From Rhodothermales bacterium (GTDB taxonomy: Bacteria; Bacteroidota; Rhodothermia; Rhodothermales; UBA10348), in the NCBI GenBank assembly GCA_017643395.1, contig JAEPNP010000001.1, forward strand, positions 1,611,001 to 1,675,000: a DNA stretch of 64,000 nucleotides. The letters run 5' to 3'. Shown piece by piece: positions 40,755 through 49,149 of the stretch. The position numbers and the translations under genes are program-made. Every line of letters starts with the position of its first letter. The first letter of the stretch is position 1. The notes below the pieces were generated by a model. That model saw only the letters and a list, made by a program, of their open reading frames with translations, was not told the DNA's origin and did not search any database.

Positions 40755-41651
40755 TTGTCGCATCTGATCGTTACCAACGGATTGTCCGGCGTGGAGACCC
40801 TGCGGCTCGCGGGGATTCCAGGCGAATTGATGTCCTGGGACGACGTGCTCCACGACGGACCCGTGCGCGGCGCCTTGGCGCCATCGGAGTACCGGAAGTC
40901 GCGCGCGCGATTTCTGGGAGGGCTGGCCGGCGCAGACCAAGTCGAAGAGCGCCTGAAGCAGCGGGACGAACGTCTGCATGGCTACACGGGTGTCATCGTC
41001 CTTTGGTTCGAGCACGACCTGTATGATCAGCTCCAACTGGCCGAGATCGTCTCGCGGCTGGACCCGGCACGTGAGGTTCTGCTGGTGCCCCAGGACACCT
41101 ACATAGCGCATTCCCGGGCCGCGGCCCTGCAGCAGTCGTGGACCAACCGGGCACCCCTGTCGCATGATCAGCGCCGCCAGGCCGAAACGGTCTGGCGCAC
41201 GTTCACATCGGAGCGCCCGGACCTGATCTCGGAGCCCATCGCCCAGGATGCACTGCCCTTCATGCCCAGTGCGCTCCTCCGTTGGTGTGCCATGTTTCCC
41301 GACCGCCGGGCGGGGCTGAGTCGCACCGAGCGCCTGGTGCTGGAGCTGTGCGCGAACGGGCCCATGCCGGGTGGGCGATTGTTCGGCAGCACGCAGGCGG
41401 CGGAAGAGGCCGTCTTTCGGGGGGATTGGTCCTTCTGGCGGCTTCTGGACGGACTCAAGGGGCTCGTCGTGGCTCAAGGCGACGGTGCGCATCACGAACG
41501 GTCGTGGCAGTGCACTGCACTCGGTCTGTCGGTACTGCGTGGGGAGGTTGATCGTCTGGAGGCCGTCGGTCTGGACCGCTGGTTCGGCGGAACCAGAGTG
41601 ACGCCGCAAAACGACTGGCGCTGGGACGGCGAGCGCTTGCGCCGGGGATGA
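40755..41651 (+). CDS. DUF1835-like protein
   Basis: 298 residues. The N-terminus SHLIVTNGLSGVETLRLAGIPGELMSWDDVLHDGPV matches DUF1835, with the HDGPV element and later VIVLWFEHDLYDQLQLAEI. The C-terminal part (LSRTERLVLELCANGPMPGGRLF ... DWSFWRLLDGLKGLV) looks like a winged helix. The start must be the TTG at 40755 to keep the first strand of the conserved fold. Function unknown; a nucleotide- or nucleic-acid-related role is often supposed for the family but is unproven. Confidence 0.75.
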   Translation: MSHLIVTNGLSGVETLRLAGIPGELMSWDDVLHDGPVRGALAPSEYRKSRARFLGGLAGADQVEERLKQRDERLHGYTGVIVLWFEHDLYDQLQLAEIVSRLDPAREVLLVPQDTYIAHSRAAALQQSWTNRAPLSHDQRRQAETVWRTFTSERPDLISEPIAQDALPFMPSALLRWCAMFPDRRAGLSRTERLVLELCANGPMPGGRLFGSTQAAEEAVFRGDWSFWRLLDGLKGLVVAQGDGAHHERSWQCTALGLSVLRGEVDRLEAVGLDRWFGGTRVTPQNDWRWDGERLRRG

Positions 41652-41674
41652 CGAGGCTGGGCCCGAACGGCGGG

Positions 41675-42015
41675 CTACTTCTTCTTCTTCTTTGGAGGCA
41701 GGGTGCTGACGAACGCGTGCGCACGACCCACCCAGACAGCGAGCGCCGCGTCCGTACCGAGCCCGTCAGCGTGCACGTATACCATGCCCTTCATGGGCCT
41801 TCCCGTGAAATCCATGGGTCGCGCGTGTTCTTCCGCGAGGCACGCCTCGTGCTGGCCGGACCCACGCGAACCATCAGGTCGCTGCCCACGATGCCCACAA
41901 GCATGTGGCCGCGTTCCATCAGGCACAGGCCGCCAAACATCTTGCGTTCGGAGATCTCCGGCGCGTCTCCGACCACGTGCCGAAGCCGGCTTGCGAGGTG
42001 CTCGTCATAGGCCAT
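41675..42015 (-). pseudogene. TfoX/Sxy N-terminal-domain protein interrupted by a frameshift
   Basis: Two overlapping minus-strand frames together make one TfoX-like protein. From 42015: MAYDEHLASRLRHVVGDAPE, ERKMFGGLCLMERGHMLVG and DLMVRVGPA, after which the frame goes bad. From about 41860 the other frame continues EACLAEEHARPMDFTGRPMK, GMVYVHADGLGTDAALAVWV and a Lys-rich tail (PPKKKKK). Inserting one base near 41860-41864 restores the full ~113-residue family length. Either a recent one-base deletion has broken the gene or the assembly has an indel; no poly-base tract lies exactly at the break. TfoX-domain proteins of this short type are of unknown function. Confidence 0.85.
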
Positions 42016-42092
42016 TCTGTCAAATCCTCCGGCCTCCCTGAGGGCCTGTCGGTGCTGGAAGCGTTTCCACCACGAAATGTGGGGGCTCCGGG

Positions 42093-42282
42093 TGTGGACT
42101 AGCTGTGGAAAACCGCCTGTCGATGGACGTTTTGATCGGTTAGCATTTCCGAAACACAGCGTTTACGTCAAAAAACGCTGTTTTCAAACGGTTTATGCTG
42201 AATTGAAAATTGGCGATGGTTTCTGGAAGAAAGAAAAGCGGCAGAACAGGCCGAAAACGGCAATGTGGACAAACTGTGGATT
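42093..42282. other. AT-rich gap with DnaA-box-like cluster and hairpin
   Basis: This part of the 42016-42372 gap holds no gene. By hand count 42121-42280 is about 56% A+T, against a clearly GC-rich background. DnaA-box-like sites: TGTGGAAAA at 42104-42112 (reverse of TTTTCCACA, full match to TTWTNCACA), TGTGGACAA at 42264-42272 (one mismatch), and weaker ones at 42093-42101 and 42275-42283. A perfect 9-bp hairpin, ACAGCGTTT (42156-42164) with AAACGCTGT (42173-42181), precedes TTTT. It could be a replication origin, a DnaA-binding locus or a promoter region for alkB. Confidence 0.5.
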
Positions 42283-42372
42283 GGACCCGTGCGGCGACCC
42301 TCACTCGGGGTGATCCGTAGGGACTGCCGAAGCCTTCAAACCGGGGTCACGCTGAATCAAACGCGCTGAATC

Positions 42373-42942
42373 ATGGAGCCGGATCTGACCTACGAACCTG
42401 ACTTCCTGGATCAGGCGTCGGCACTCCGCTACCAGGATACTCTGACCCGCACGATCCCCTGGGAACAGCACCAAGTGCGACTTTTTGGGAAGTGGATAGA
42501 CACGCCGCGCCGTTCTGCGTGGTTCGGGGATCCGGGAGTTCGTTATGGGTATTCCGGGCAGGTCTACGATCCTCATCCCTGGACGGCTGAAGTGGCTCAA
42601 CTGCGGGCGGCCGTGGAATCCGCGAGCGGAGCGCGGTTCAACTCCGTGCTGCTGAATCTCTACCGCACGGGTCAGGACTCGATGGGTTGGCACGCGGACG
42701 ACGAGGCCGAACTCGGTGAGCGCCCTGTTATCGCCTCGCTGAGTCTGGGGGCCACCCGCAGAATGCGGTTTCGGCTCAAGGAGAATCACCGCGTAACTCA
42801 CGCCGTGGATCTCGCGTCCGGGTCCCTTCTCATCATGGGGCCTGACGTGCAGGCGGCATGGCAGCATGCCCTGCCCAAAACGAAGCGCGTGAGTCAGCCG
42901 CGCATCAATCTGACATTTCGCCTGGTCGGACCGCGCGGCTGA
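42373..42942 (+). CDS. alkB: AlkB-like 2-oxoglutarate/Fe(II) dioxygenase
   Basis: 189 residues, the size of the AlkB/ALKBH2-3 type DNA repair dioxygenases. The iron ligands are H107 and D109 in GWHADDEAEL and H165 in AWQHALPKT; RINLTFR supplies the 2-oxoglutarate-binding arginines (R177, R183). Substrate-lid residues NLYRTGQDSMGW and SLGATRRMRFR are conserved. It removes alkyl groups such as 1-methyladenine and 3-methylcytosine from DNA or RNA by oxidation. No regulator (ada/alkA) is adjacent; other repair genes lie within 6 kb. Confidence 0.92.
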   Translation: MEPDLTYEPDFLDQASALRYQDTLTRTIPWEQHQVRLFGKWIDTPRRSAWFGDPGVRYGYSGQVYDPHPWTAEVAQLRAAVESASGARFNSVLLNLYRTGQDSMGWHADDEAELGERPVIASLSLGATRRMRFRLKENHRVTHAVDLASGSLLIMGPDVQAAWQHALPKTKRVSQPRINLTFRLVGPRG

Positions 42943-43056
42943 CGGCAGTCGCGGAGCGGTCTCGAGGTGTGGTACGTCGGCCCGTACCCGGTCATTGAGC
43001 TTGCCCTGGCGCTCGGCGGTCCGGGTTCGCTCGAGGCCGATTTCCGTACCCTCGCG

Positions 43057-44088
<1,032 letters not shown>

Positions 44089-44191
44089 CTAGCGGGCCCA
44101 TTTGGGGCTGCAAGACCGCCGAGGCGAGCAAGATTTCGGCCGCGAGTGGCCGATGGCCGAGGCGTCGAGATGCAGGGAACTCGAAGCCCGT

Positions 44192-44197
44192 ATAATA
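44192..44197 (+). promoter_or_regulatory. Candidate -10 element (TATAAT) for the helicase operon
   Basis: A perfect TATAAT 46 bp before the chosen GTG start, in a gap of 175 bp between divergent mreB and the helicase. No good -35 is seen at the usual distance, and primary sigma factors of Bacteroidota use other hexamers, so this is tentative. Confidence 0.35.
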
Positions 44198-44242
44198 CAC
44201 ACGCGTCCAACGCTGTTAAACGCTGAAAAGGCGAGAAATCGC

Positions 44243-46735
44243 GTGAAAACCAGCCGAAACGTGCCTTTTTCCGATGACGACGCCGTTCTGCAGCCGGCGT
44301 TCTCCTGGTTCGATGCGCGCGGTTGGACTCCGTTCCCATTCCAGCAGGAGGTATGGCGCAAATACCTGGCAGGCGAAAGCGGACTGATCCATGCCGCGAC
44401 GGGATACGGCAAGACGTATGCGGCATGGTTCGGGCCCCTGCTGAAGGCGCTTCGGGACGGCGATGAGGGTGGAGGCGGCATTCGGGTCCTGTGGATCACC
44501 CCCCTCCGGGCGCTTGTCAACGACACGATGAAATCGCTGCAGGCACCGCTGGATGACCTTGAAATTCCCTGGCGAGTGGAGCGTCGCACAGGGGATACCT
44601 CCGCGGACACCAAGTCCCGTCAGCGGGATCGCTTGCCGGAGGTGCTGGTGACGACCCCGGAGAGCCTGTCGCTGCTGCTGACGTACGCGAACCTCAAGGA
44701 CGAATTCGCCTCGCTCGAGGCCGTGATCGTTGATGAGTGGCACGAGTTGCTCGGTAGCAAACGAGGCAGTCAGGCGGAGCTTTGCCTGGCACGACTTCGG
44801 CGTTGGTGCCCGGCCGTGCGGCTCTGGGGCGTCTCCGCCACAATCTCCAATCTCGACGAGGCTCTTCGGGTGCTGGTGGGCACCGAGCGAGCCGGCACGG
44901 GGGCGGTGGTCAGAGGCCGGGAATCCAAGAAAGTGGTGGTCGATGCCCTCCTGCCCGCCCAGGTAGAGCGTTTTCAGTGGACGGGTCATGTAGGCAAAAA
45001 CATGGCGGGTGCCGTCGCAGACCAGATCGACGAGGTCAGCACCTCGCTGGTGTTTACCAATACCCGGTCGAACGCCGAAATCTGGTACCACGAGTTGCTT
45101 GCCCGGCGTCCGGAGTGGGCGGGCCGGATTGCCGTACACCACGGCTCCATCGATCGAAAGACACGGCGATGGATCGAGCGCTCGCTTTCCGAGGGTGCCC
45201 TGCGCTGTGTCGTCTGCACATCCAGCCTGGACCTGGGAGTAGACTTCTCCCCGGTGGAACGGGTGTTTCAAGTTGGCAGTCCCAAGAGTGTTGCCCGCAT
45301 CCTGCAGCGCGCCGGTCGAAGTGGTCACCAGCCTGGAGCTGTCTCCCGCATCACCTGTGTGCCCACGCACGCGCTGGAGCTGGTCGAATTCGCCGCTGCC
45401 CGGCAGGCCGCGGAGGCCATGCAGGTAGAGCCCCGCGAGCCCATCGAAAAGCCGTACGATGTGCTTGTGCAGCACATGGTTACCGTAGCAATCGGCGGAG
45501 GTTTTCGCCCGTCCGAGTTCTTGGAGGAGGTGCGGGATGCCTGGAGCTTCCGCACGCTGGACGACGAGGAGTGGAGTTGGGCGCTTGACTTCTGCACCAC
45601 CGGCGGGGCCTCACTTCGGGCCTACGAGCACTATCGGCGGGTGGTGGATTTCGAGGGCACGATGGTATGCGCGTCCAACGAATTGGCGCGACGGCATCGC
45701 ATGTCCATCGGCACCATCGCCTCCGATACGTCGATCGGAGTCTACTTCCGCAACGGGCACAAGCTGGGCACCGTGGAGGAGTCCTTTGTCAGCCGCATGA
45801 AGGAGGGCGATGTGTTCTTCTTCGCCGGCCGCGTTCTGGAGTTCGTGCGTATCCGAGAGCTCAAAGCTTATGTGCGACCGGGCCGCGCATCGAAAGGCGC
45901 CGTTCCGCGATGGCAAGGCGGGCGCATGCCGTTGTCAGGCGAGATGAGTGCGGCCATGCGGCGCATGTACGACGCGGCCGGCAGAGGGCATATGGATGCG
46001 GTCGAAATGGACGCGCTGCAGCCGATTCTGGAGCTGCAGGCTGCCTGGTCCGTGGTGCCGCGCGAAGGAGACCTGCTTCTGGAGCGCGTGCATACCCGGG
46101 ACGGTCACCACCTCTTCCTGTATCCCTTTGAGGGGCGCACGGTACACGAAGGTCTGGCCGCGCTCATTGCCTGGCGCATGGCGCGCATCTCCCCGATCAC
46201 CGTAACGATGTCGTACAACGACTACGGGATCGAATTCCTGTCCGCCGAGCCGGCTCCGTTGGAGCGCGCCCTGGAGGAAGGGTTGTTTGAGCCTGAGAAT
46301 CTGATCGAGGACATCGAGTCCAGCATCAATGCTGCCGAAATGGCCCGCAGGCAGTTTCGGGGCATCGCCCGGGTGGCGGGGCTGGTCTTCTCAGGGTACC
46401 CCGGAAGGAGCAAGGGAGCGGCCCAGATTCAGGCATCCAGCAGCTTGTTGTTCGATGTCTTTGTCCGGCATGATCCGGACAACTTGCTGATCAAACAGGC
46501 CCGTCGCCAGGTGCGGGAAGAGCAGTTGGAGCAGAAGCGACTGGAGGCGACGCTCGAGCGGATCCGGACCGCACGCCTGGTGGTAGTGGATGTGCCCAAG
46601 GTGAGTCCGCTGGCATTTCCCATTCTCGTGGACCGTCTCGGGCAACGCCTCACCACCGAACGCCTGAGTACCCGCATCCGGCGCATGCAGCAGCAACTGG
46701 AGCTCGCGGCTGACGACACCCTGTCACAAGCATGA
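44243..46735 (+). CDS. Ligase-associated DNA damage response DEXH-box helicase (Lhr-like)
   Basis: About 830 residues. Helicase motifs: I in HAATGYGKTYAAW, Ia TPLRALVNDT, II VDEWHELLG, III WGVSATISN, IV-VI LVFTNTRSNAE, CTSSLDLGVDF and LQRAGRSGHQ, followed by the winged-helix and DUF4145-like core of Lhr proteins. The start is placed at a GTG at 44243, downstream of the TATAAT; the longer frame to 44102 lacks family similarity. The gene is translationally coupled to pdeM, as in the known cluster of ligase, exonuclease, helicase and phosphoesterase. The ligase and exonuclease are not in this window. Confidence 0.88.
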   Translation: MKTSRNVPFSDDDAVLQPAFSWFDARGWTPFPFQQEVWRKYLAGESGLIHAATGYGKTYAAWFGPLLKALRDGDEGGGGIRVLWITPLRALVNDTMKSLQAPLDDLEIPWRVERRTGDTSADTKSRQRDRLPEVLVTTPESLSLLLTYANLKDEFASLEAVIVDEWHELLGSKRGSQAELCLARLRRWCPAVRLWGVSATISNLDEALRVLVGTERAGTGAVVRGRESKKVVVDALLPAQVERFQWTGHVGKNMAGAVADQIDEVSTSLVFTNTRSNAEIWYHELLARRPEWAGRIAVHHGSIDRKTRRWIERSLSEGALRCVVCTSSLDLGVDFSPVERVFQVGSPKSVARILQRAGRSGHQPGAVSRITCVPTHALELVEFAAARQAAEAMQVEPREPIEKPYDVLVQHMVTVAIGGGFRPSEFLEEVRDAWSFRTLDDEEWSWALDFCTTGGASLRAYEHYRRVVDFEGTMVCASNELARRHRMSIGTIASDTSIGVYFRNGHKLGTVEESFVSRMKEGDVFFFAGRVLEFVRIRELKAYVRPGRASKGAVPRWQGGRMPLSGEMSAAMRRMYDAAGRGHMDAVEMDALQPILELQAAWSVVPREGDLLLERVHTRDGHHLFLYPFEGRTVHEGLAALIAWRMARISPITVTMSYNDYGIEFLSAEPAPLERALEEGLFEPENLIEDIESSINAAEMARRQFRGIARVAGLVFSGYPGRSKGAAQIQASSSLLFDVFVRHDPDNLLIKQARRQVREEQLEQKRLEATLERIRTARLVVVDVPKVSPLAFPILVDRLGQRLTTERLSTRIRRMQQQLELAADDTLSQA

Positions 46736-47397
46736 ACCTCGAGAACGCCGCCGTCATTGAGTTCGGCGGGGCACGTCTGGCGCTGCTTCCGGAGCGAGCG
46801 GTCGTCAATCTGGACTCCGGAGAGCTGTATCTGGCCGACTTGCATGTCGGGAAGAGTGCGACGTTTCGAGCGAATGCGATCCCCATTCCCGAAGGTGACA
46901 CCCGGGCTGATCTCGACCGCCTGCACCGGGCTATCCAACGAACGGGCGTTCGGAGGGTGGTGATTCTCGGCGATTTCCTGCACGCGCCGGCGTCGCACCT
47001 TGACGAAGTCTGGCCGGCCTGGCGACAGGCCCATACGGAATTGGAGGTTGTGGTTGTTCGCGGCAACCATGATGCCTGGGCCGGCGATCCTCGCCCGGAG
47101 TGGCAGGTGGAACTGGTGGATGCGCCCCTGGTCCGCGGCGAGCTGGCCTTACGGCACGAGCCCATTGTCGATCCGGCGCGGTTTGTCCTGGCCGGTCATG
47201 TGCATCCGGCCATTCGGCTGCGCGGGTCAGGGCGTGACCGTCTGTCCCTTCCGTGTTTTCATGTGGCGAACAGGCTGTTGACACTGCCTGCGTTCACTCG
47301 ATTCTCAGGCGGATACGGGGTCAGGGCGCGGGCCGGAGACCGGGTGTTCGCGATTGCAGAAGAGGCCGTGATGGACGTGACGGCGCTGGCGGCCTGA
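46732..47397 (+). CDS. pdeM: Ligase-associated DNA damage response endonuclease PdeM
   Basis: 221 residues of the calcineurin-like phosphoesterase fold. All metal motifs are visible: LADLHVGKS (D-x-H), ILGDFLHAP (GDxxH), VRGNHDAWAG (GNHD), the His in LRHEP, and LAGHVHPAIRLRG (GHxH). PdeM acts on nucleic acids in the ligase-associated repair system. The ATG overlaps the helicase stop as ATGA, so the two are made together. A terminator follows at 47447-47485. Confidence 0.9.
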   Translation: MNLENAAVIEFGGARLALLPERAVVNLDSGELYLADLHVGKSATFRANAIPIPEGDTRADLDRLHRAIQRTGVRRVVILGDFLHAPASHLDEVWPAWRQAHTELEVVVVRGNHDAWAGDPRPEWQVELVDAPLVRGELALRHEPIVDPARFVLAGHVHPAIRLRGSGRDRLSLPCFHVANRLLTLPAFTRFSGGYGVRARAGDRVFAIAEEAVMDVTALAA

Positions 47398-47446
47398 GCC
47401 CCTCGTGGGGGGCTTGCCGCTACTCCATCGCCCGAAAAAAGCAGGC

Positions 47447-47485
47447 AAAAAGAAAACCCGGCCTTACGGGGCCGGGCTCTCTTTC
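47447..47485. terminator. Terminator after pdeM, possibly bidirectional
   Basis: CCCGGCC (47457-47463) pairs with GGCCGGG (47470-47476); an A-rich run precedes it and CTCTCTTT follows, so it could stop transcription from both sides. Confidence 0.7.
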
Positions 47486-47715
47486 GGCGTCACCACGTTG
47501 CGGCTTTACGGAGCCACGCGGCGGGACGCGGTGTTCTGGCAGCCAGCCTGAGTCCAAACAACGGGCCAAGGCAGTTTTATGTCTGCCGGGCCCCTCAGGC
47601 GGTAAAAAAGGCGATCCAGGTGGGAAAGTCCGACGCGCGAACGGAAAAACCGTCCAGAGGGGGGCACGTGCCGATTCAGGTCGTCAGGCGAGCCCCGAAG
47701 ACAGGGACCTCCAGG
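47486..47715. other. Gene-free gap with several hairpins
   Basis: No ORF with protein character lies between pdeM and the VOC gene. Hairpins seen: GGCT/AGCC with a TTACGG loop (47502-47515), similar to the loop of the preceding terminator; GGGCC-AA-GGCAG (47563-47574) with CTGCC-G-GGCCC (47583-47593); and ACGG/CCGT around AAAAA (47641-47653). The density of stems suggests a possible structured RNA, but it matches no RNA family that I can name. Confidence 0.35.
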
Positions 47716-47721
47716 TGCACC

Positions 47722-48105
47722 CTAGGCTGGCTCAAACAGTGCAATTACCGCGCCCGCCGGATCCTGGATGACACAATATCGCCCATGCCCTGCCATCTCT
47801 TTGGGACCGGAGATCACCTTGCCGCCGCCTCCGCGAGTGGCTGCCATGGACAGGTCCAGGTCTTCCACATTCACGTAGATCATCCAGTAGGGGGGGAGGT
47901 CGGCGTTGCCGCCCCGGGCGTGGCAGACGCCCGTTGCCGGGTCTCCGGTCGAGGGCACCGTCATGGTGTAGTCCTCATAGTCGCCCATCTTGACAGGCTC
48001 CGGCTTCCATCCGACGACCTTGCTGTAGAAGTCCCGAATGCGTGGCGCGTCCTTTACGGTCAGGTCAAACCAGGTAACGGTTCCAGGTGCGGGTTTCTCA
48101 GGCAT
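47722..48105 (-). CDS. VOC family (glyoxalase-like) protein
   Basis: 127 residues from the ATG at 48105 (MPEKPAPGTVTWFDLTV). Two beta-alpha-beta modules of the vicinal oxygen chelate fold are seen: VKDAPRIRDFYSKVVGWKPEPV and WMIYVNVEDLDLSMAATRGGGGKVISGP, ending RYCVIQDPAGAVIALFEP. Metal ligands expected near the N- and C-terminal strands are plausible (E in LFEP). Substrate unknown. It is divergent from the DNA glycosylase with 43 bp between them. Confidence 0.85.
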   Translation of the reverse strand: MPEKPAPGTVTWFDLTVKDAPRIRDFYSKVVGWKPEPVKMGDYEDYTMTVPSTGDPATGVCHARGGNADLPPYWMIYVNVEDLDLSMAATRGGGGKVISGPKEMAGHGRYCVIQDPAGAVIALFEPA

Positions 48106-48148
48106 GGGCGCGGTTGTACGTTTGCACCAAAGTACGTCCAGTACCGCT

Positions 48149-49063
48149 ATCCCCGAACTCCCGGACATAGAAGCCTACCTGCATGTGCTCAGGCGCGACG
48201 TGGTTGGGCATGCGATCCAGCGCATCAGACTGAAGAGTCCGTTCCTGGTGCGCACATTTGAACCGCCGTTCCGGGAGATCGAGGGCCACGCCCCTTCCGG
48301 GCTGCGGCGTCTGGGCAAGCGGGTCGTCATGGAGTTCGAGGCCTTCGAGCCGACTCGTTTTGTGGTCATGCACCTCATGAAAGCAGGCCGCTTGAAGTGG
48401 GGAAAGCCAGGAGCCGGGCTGCCGGGCAGGATTGGCCTCTGTGCAATTGACTTTGAGCACGGCACGCTGCTCTTCACGGAGGCCGGCCACAAACGGCGCG
48501 CGTCGATTCACGTGGCCGAGGGCGCTCAGGCCCTTGGCGCGCTGGACCCAGGAGGACTCGAAATCGCCACGCTTTCGGCCGGCGCGTTTGCGGACAGGCT
48601 TCGCTCGCATCGACACACCTTGAAGCGTGGACTGACCGATCCCCACATTCTGTCCGGGATCGGATCCGCGTATGCGGACGAGATCATGCTGAGGGCGAGG
48701 CTTTCTCCCATGAAGCGCACGGATTCCCTGAGCGATGAAGAGGCGGAGCGCCTCCGGGCGGCGTGCCTGTCTGTTTTCGAGGAGTGGACGCAGCGCATCC
48801 AGGAGCAGGCCGGCGACGGCTGGCCCAGGATCACCGCCTTTCGTCCGGAGATGGCCGCTCACGGCAAGGCCGGCGAGCCGTGCCCGCAATGCGGGAGCGC
48901 CATTCAGAAGATCGTCTATGCCGAAACGGAGACGAACTATTGCGCCACCTGCCAGACCGAAGGACGCGTTCTGAAAGACCGCTCGCTGTCACGACTGCTC
49001 AAGGATGATTGGCCCAGAGATCTGGACGCGTGGGAGCAGCGCATGCGCCCCGGAGAGAGCTAG
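48149..49063 (+). CDS. Fpg/Nei family DNA glycosylase with apparent ATC start
   Basis: About 304 residues. These enzymes need an N-terminal Pro (after Met removal) as nucleophile, and the family starts M-PELPDIEAY. Here PELPDIEAYLHVLRRDVVG is preceded in frame by ATC (48149-48151), not by ATG, GTG or TTG. Other landmarks are normal: RRLGKRVVMEFE, HLMKAGRLKW, LTDPHILSGIGSAYADEI (helix-2-turn-helix) and the C-terminal zinc finger CPQC ... CATC. It excises oxidised bases. Upstream TTG or ACG codons would place Pro inside the chain. Either AUC is the start or the ATG has been lost by mutation or error. Confidence 0.88.
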   Translation: MPELPDIEAYLHVLRRDVVGHAIQRIRLKSPFLVRTFEPPFREIEGHAPSGLRRLGKRVVMEFEAFEPTRFVVMHLMKAGRLKWGKPGAGLPGRIGLCAIDFEHGTLLFTEAGHKRRASIHVAEGAQALGALDPGGLEIATLSAGAFADRLRSHRHTLKRGLTDPHILSGIGSAYADEIMLRARLSPMKRTDSLSDEEAERLRAACLSVFEEWTQRIQEQAGDGWPRITAFRPEMAAHGKAGEPCPQCGSAIQKIVYAETETNYCATCQTEGRVLKDRSLSRLLKDDWPRDLDAWEQRMRPGES

Positions 49064-49108
49064 GCTGGCCCGCATTGGCGCAACGGCGCGGCTAAAGCCG
49101 CCAACAAA

Positions 49109-49138
49109 AAAGGCCGGCTCCCCAGGAAGCCGGCCTTT
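49109..49138. terminator. Bidirectional terminator between the glycosylase and dnaA
   Basis: AAAGGCCGGCT (49109-49119) pairs with AGCCGGCCTTT (49128-49138), with A-tracts before and T residues after, between two convergent genes. Confidence 0.9.
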
Positions 49139-49149
49139 CGTGTGTTTGC

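Noticed and set aside
47564-47574. CCAAGGCAG resembling the end of the bacterial SRP RNA loop
   Set aside because: The matching GTCAGGTCCGGAAGGAAGCAG part is missing, so it is not an SRP RNA.
47622-47632. GGGAAAGTCCG resembling the start of the RNase P RNA core
   Set aside because: None of the other conserved RNase P elements (such as ACAGAAGGCGGCTTA) is present nearby.
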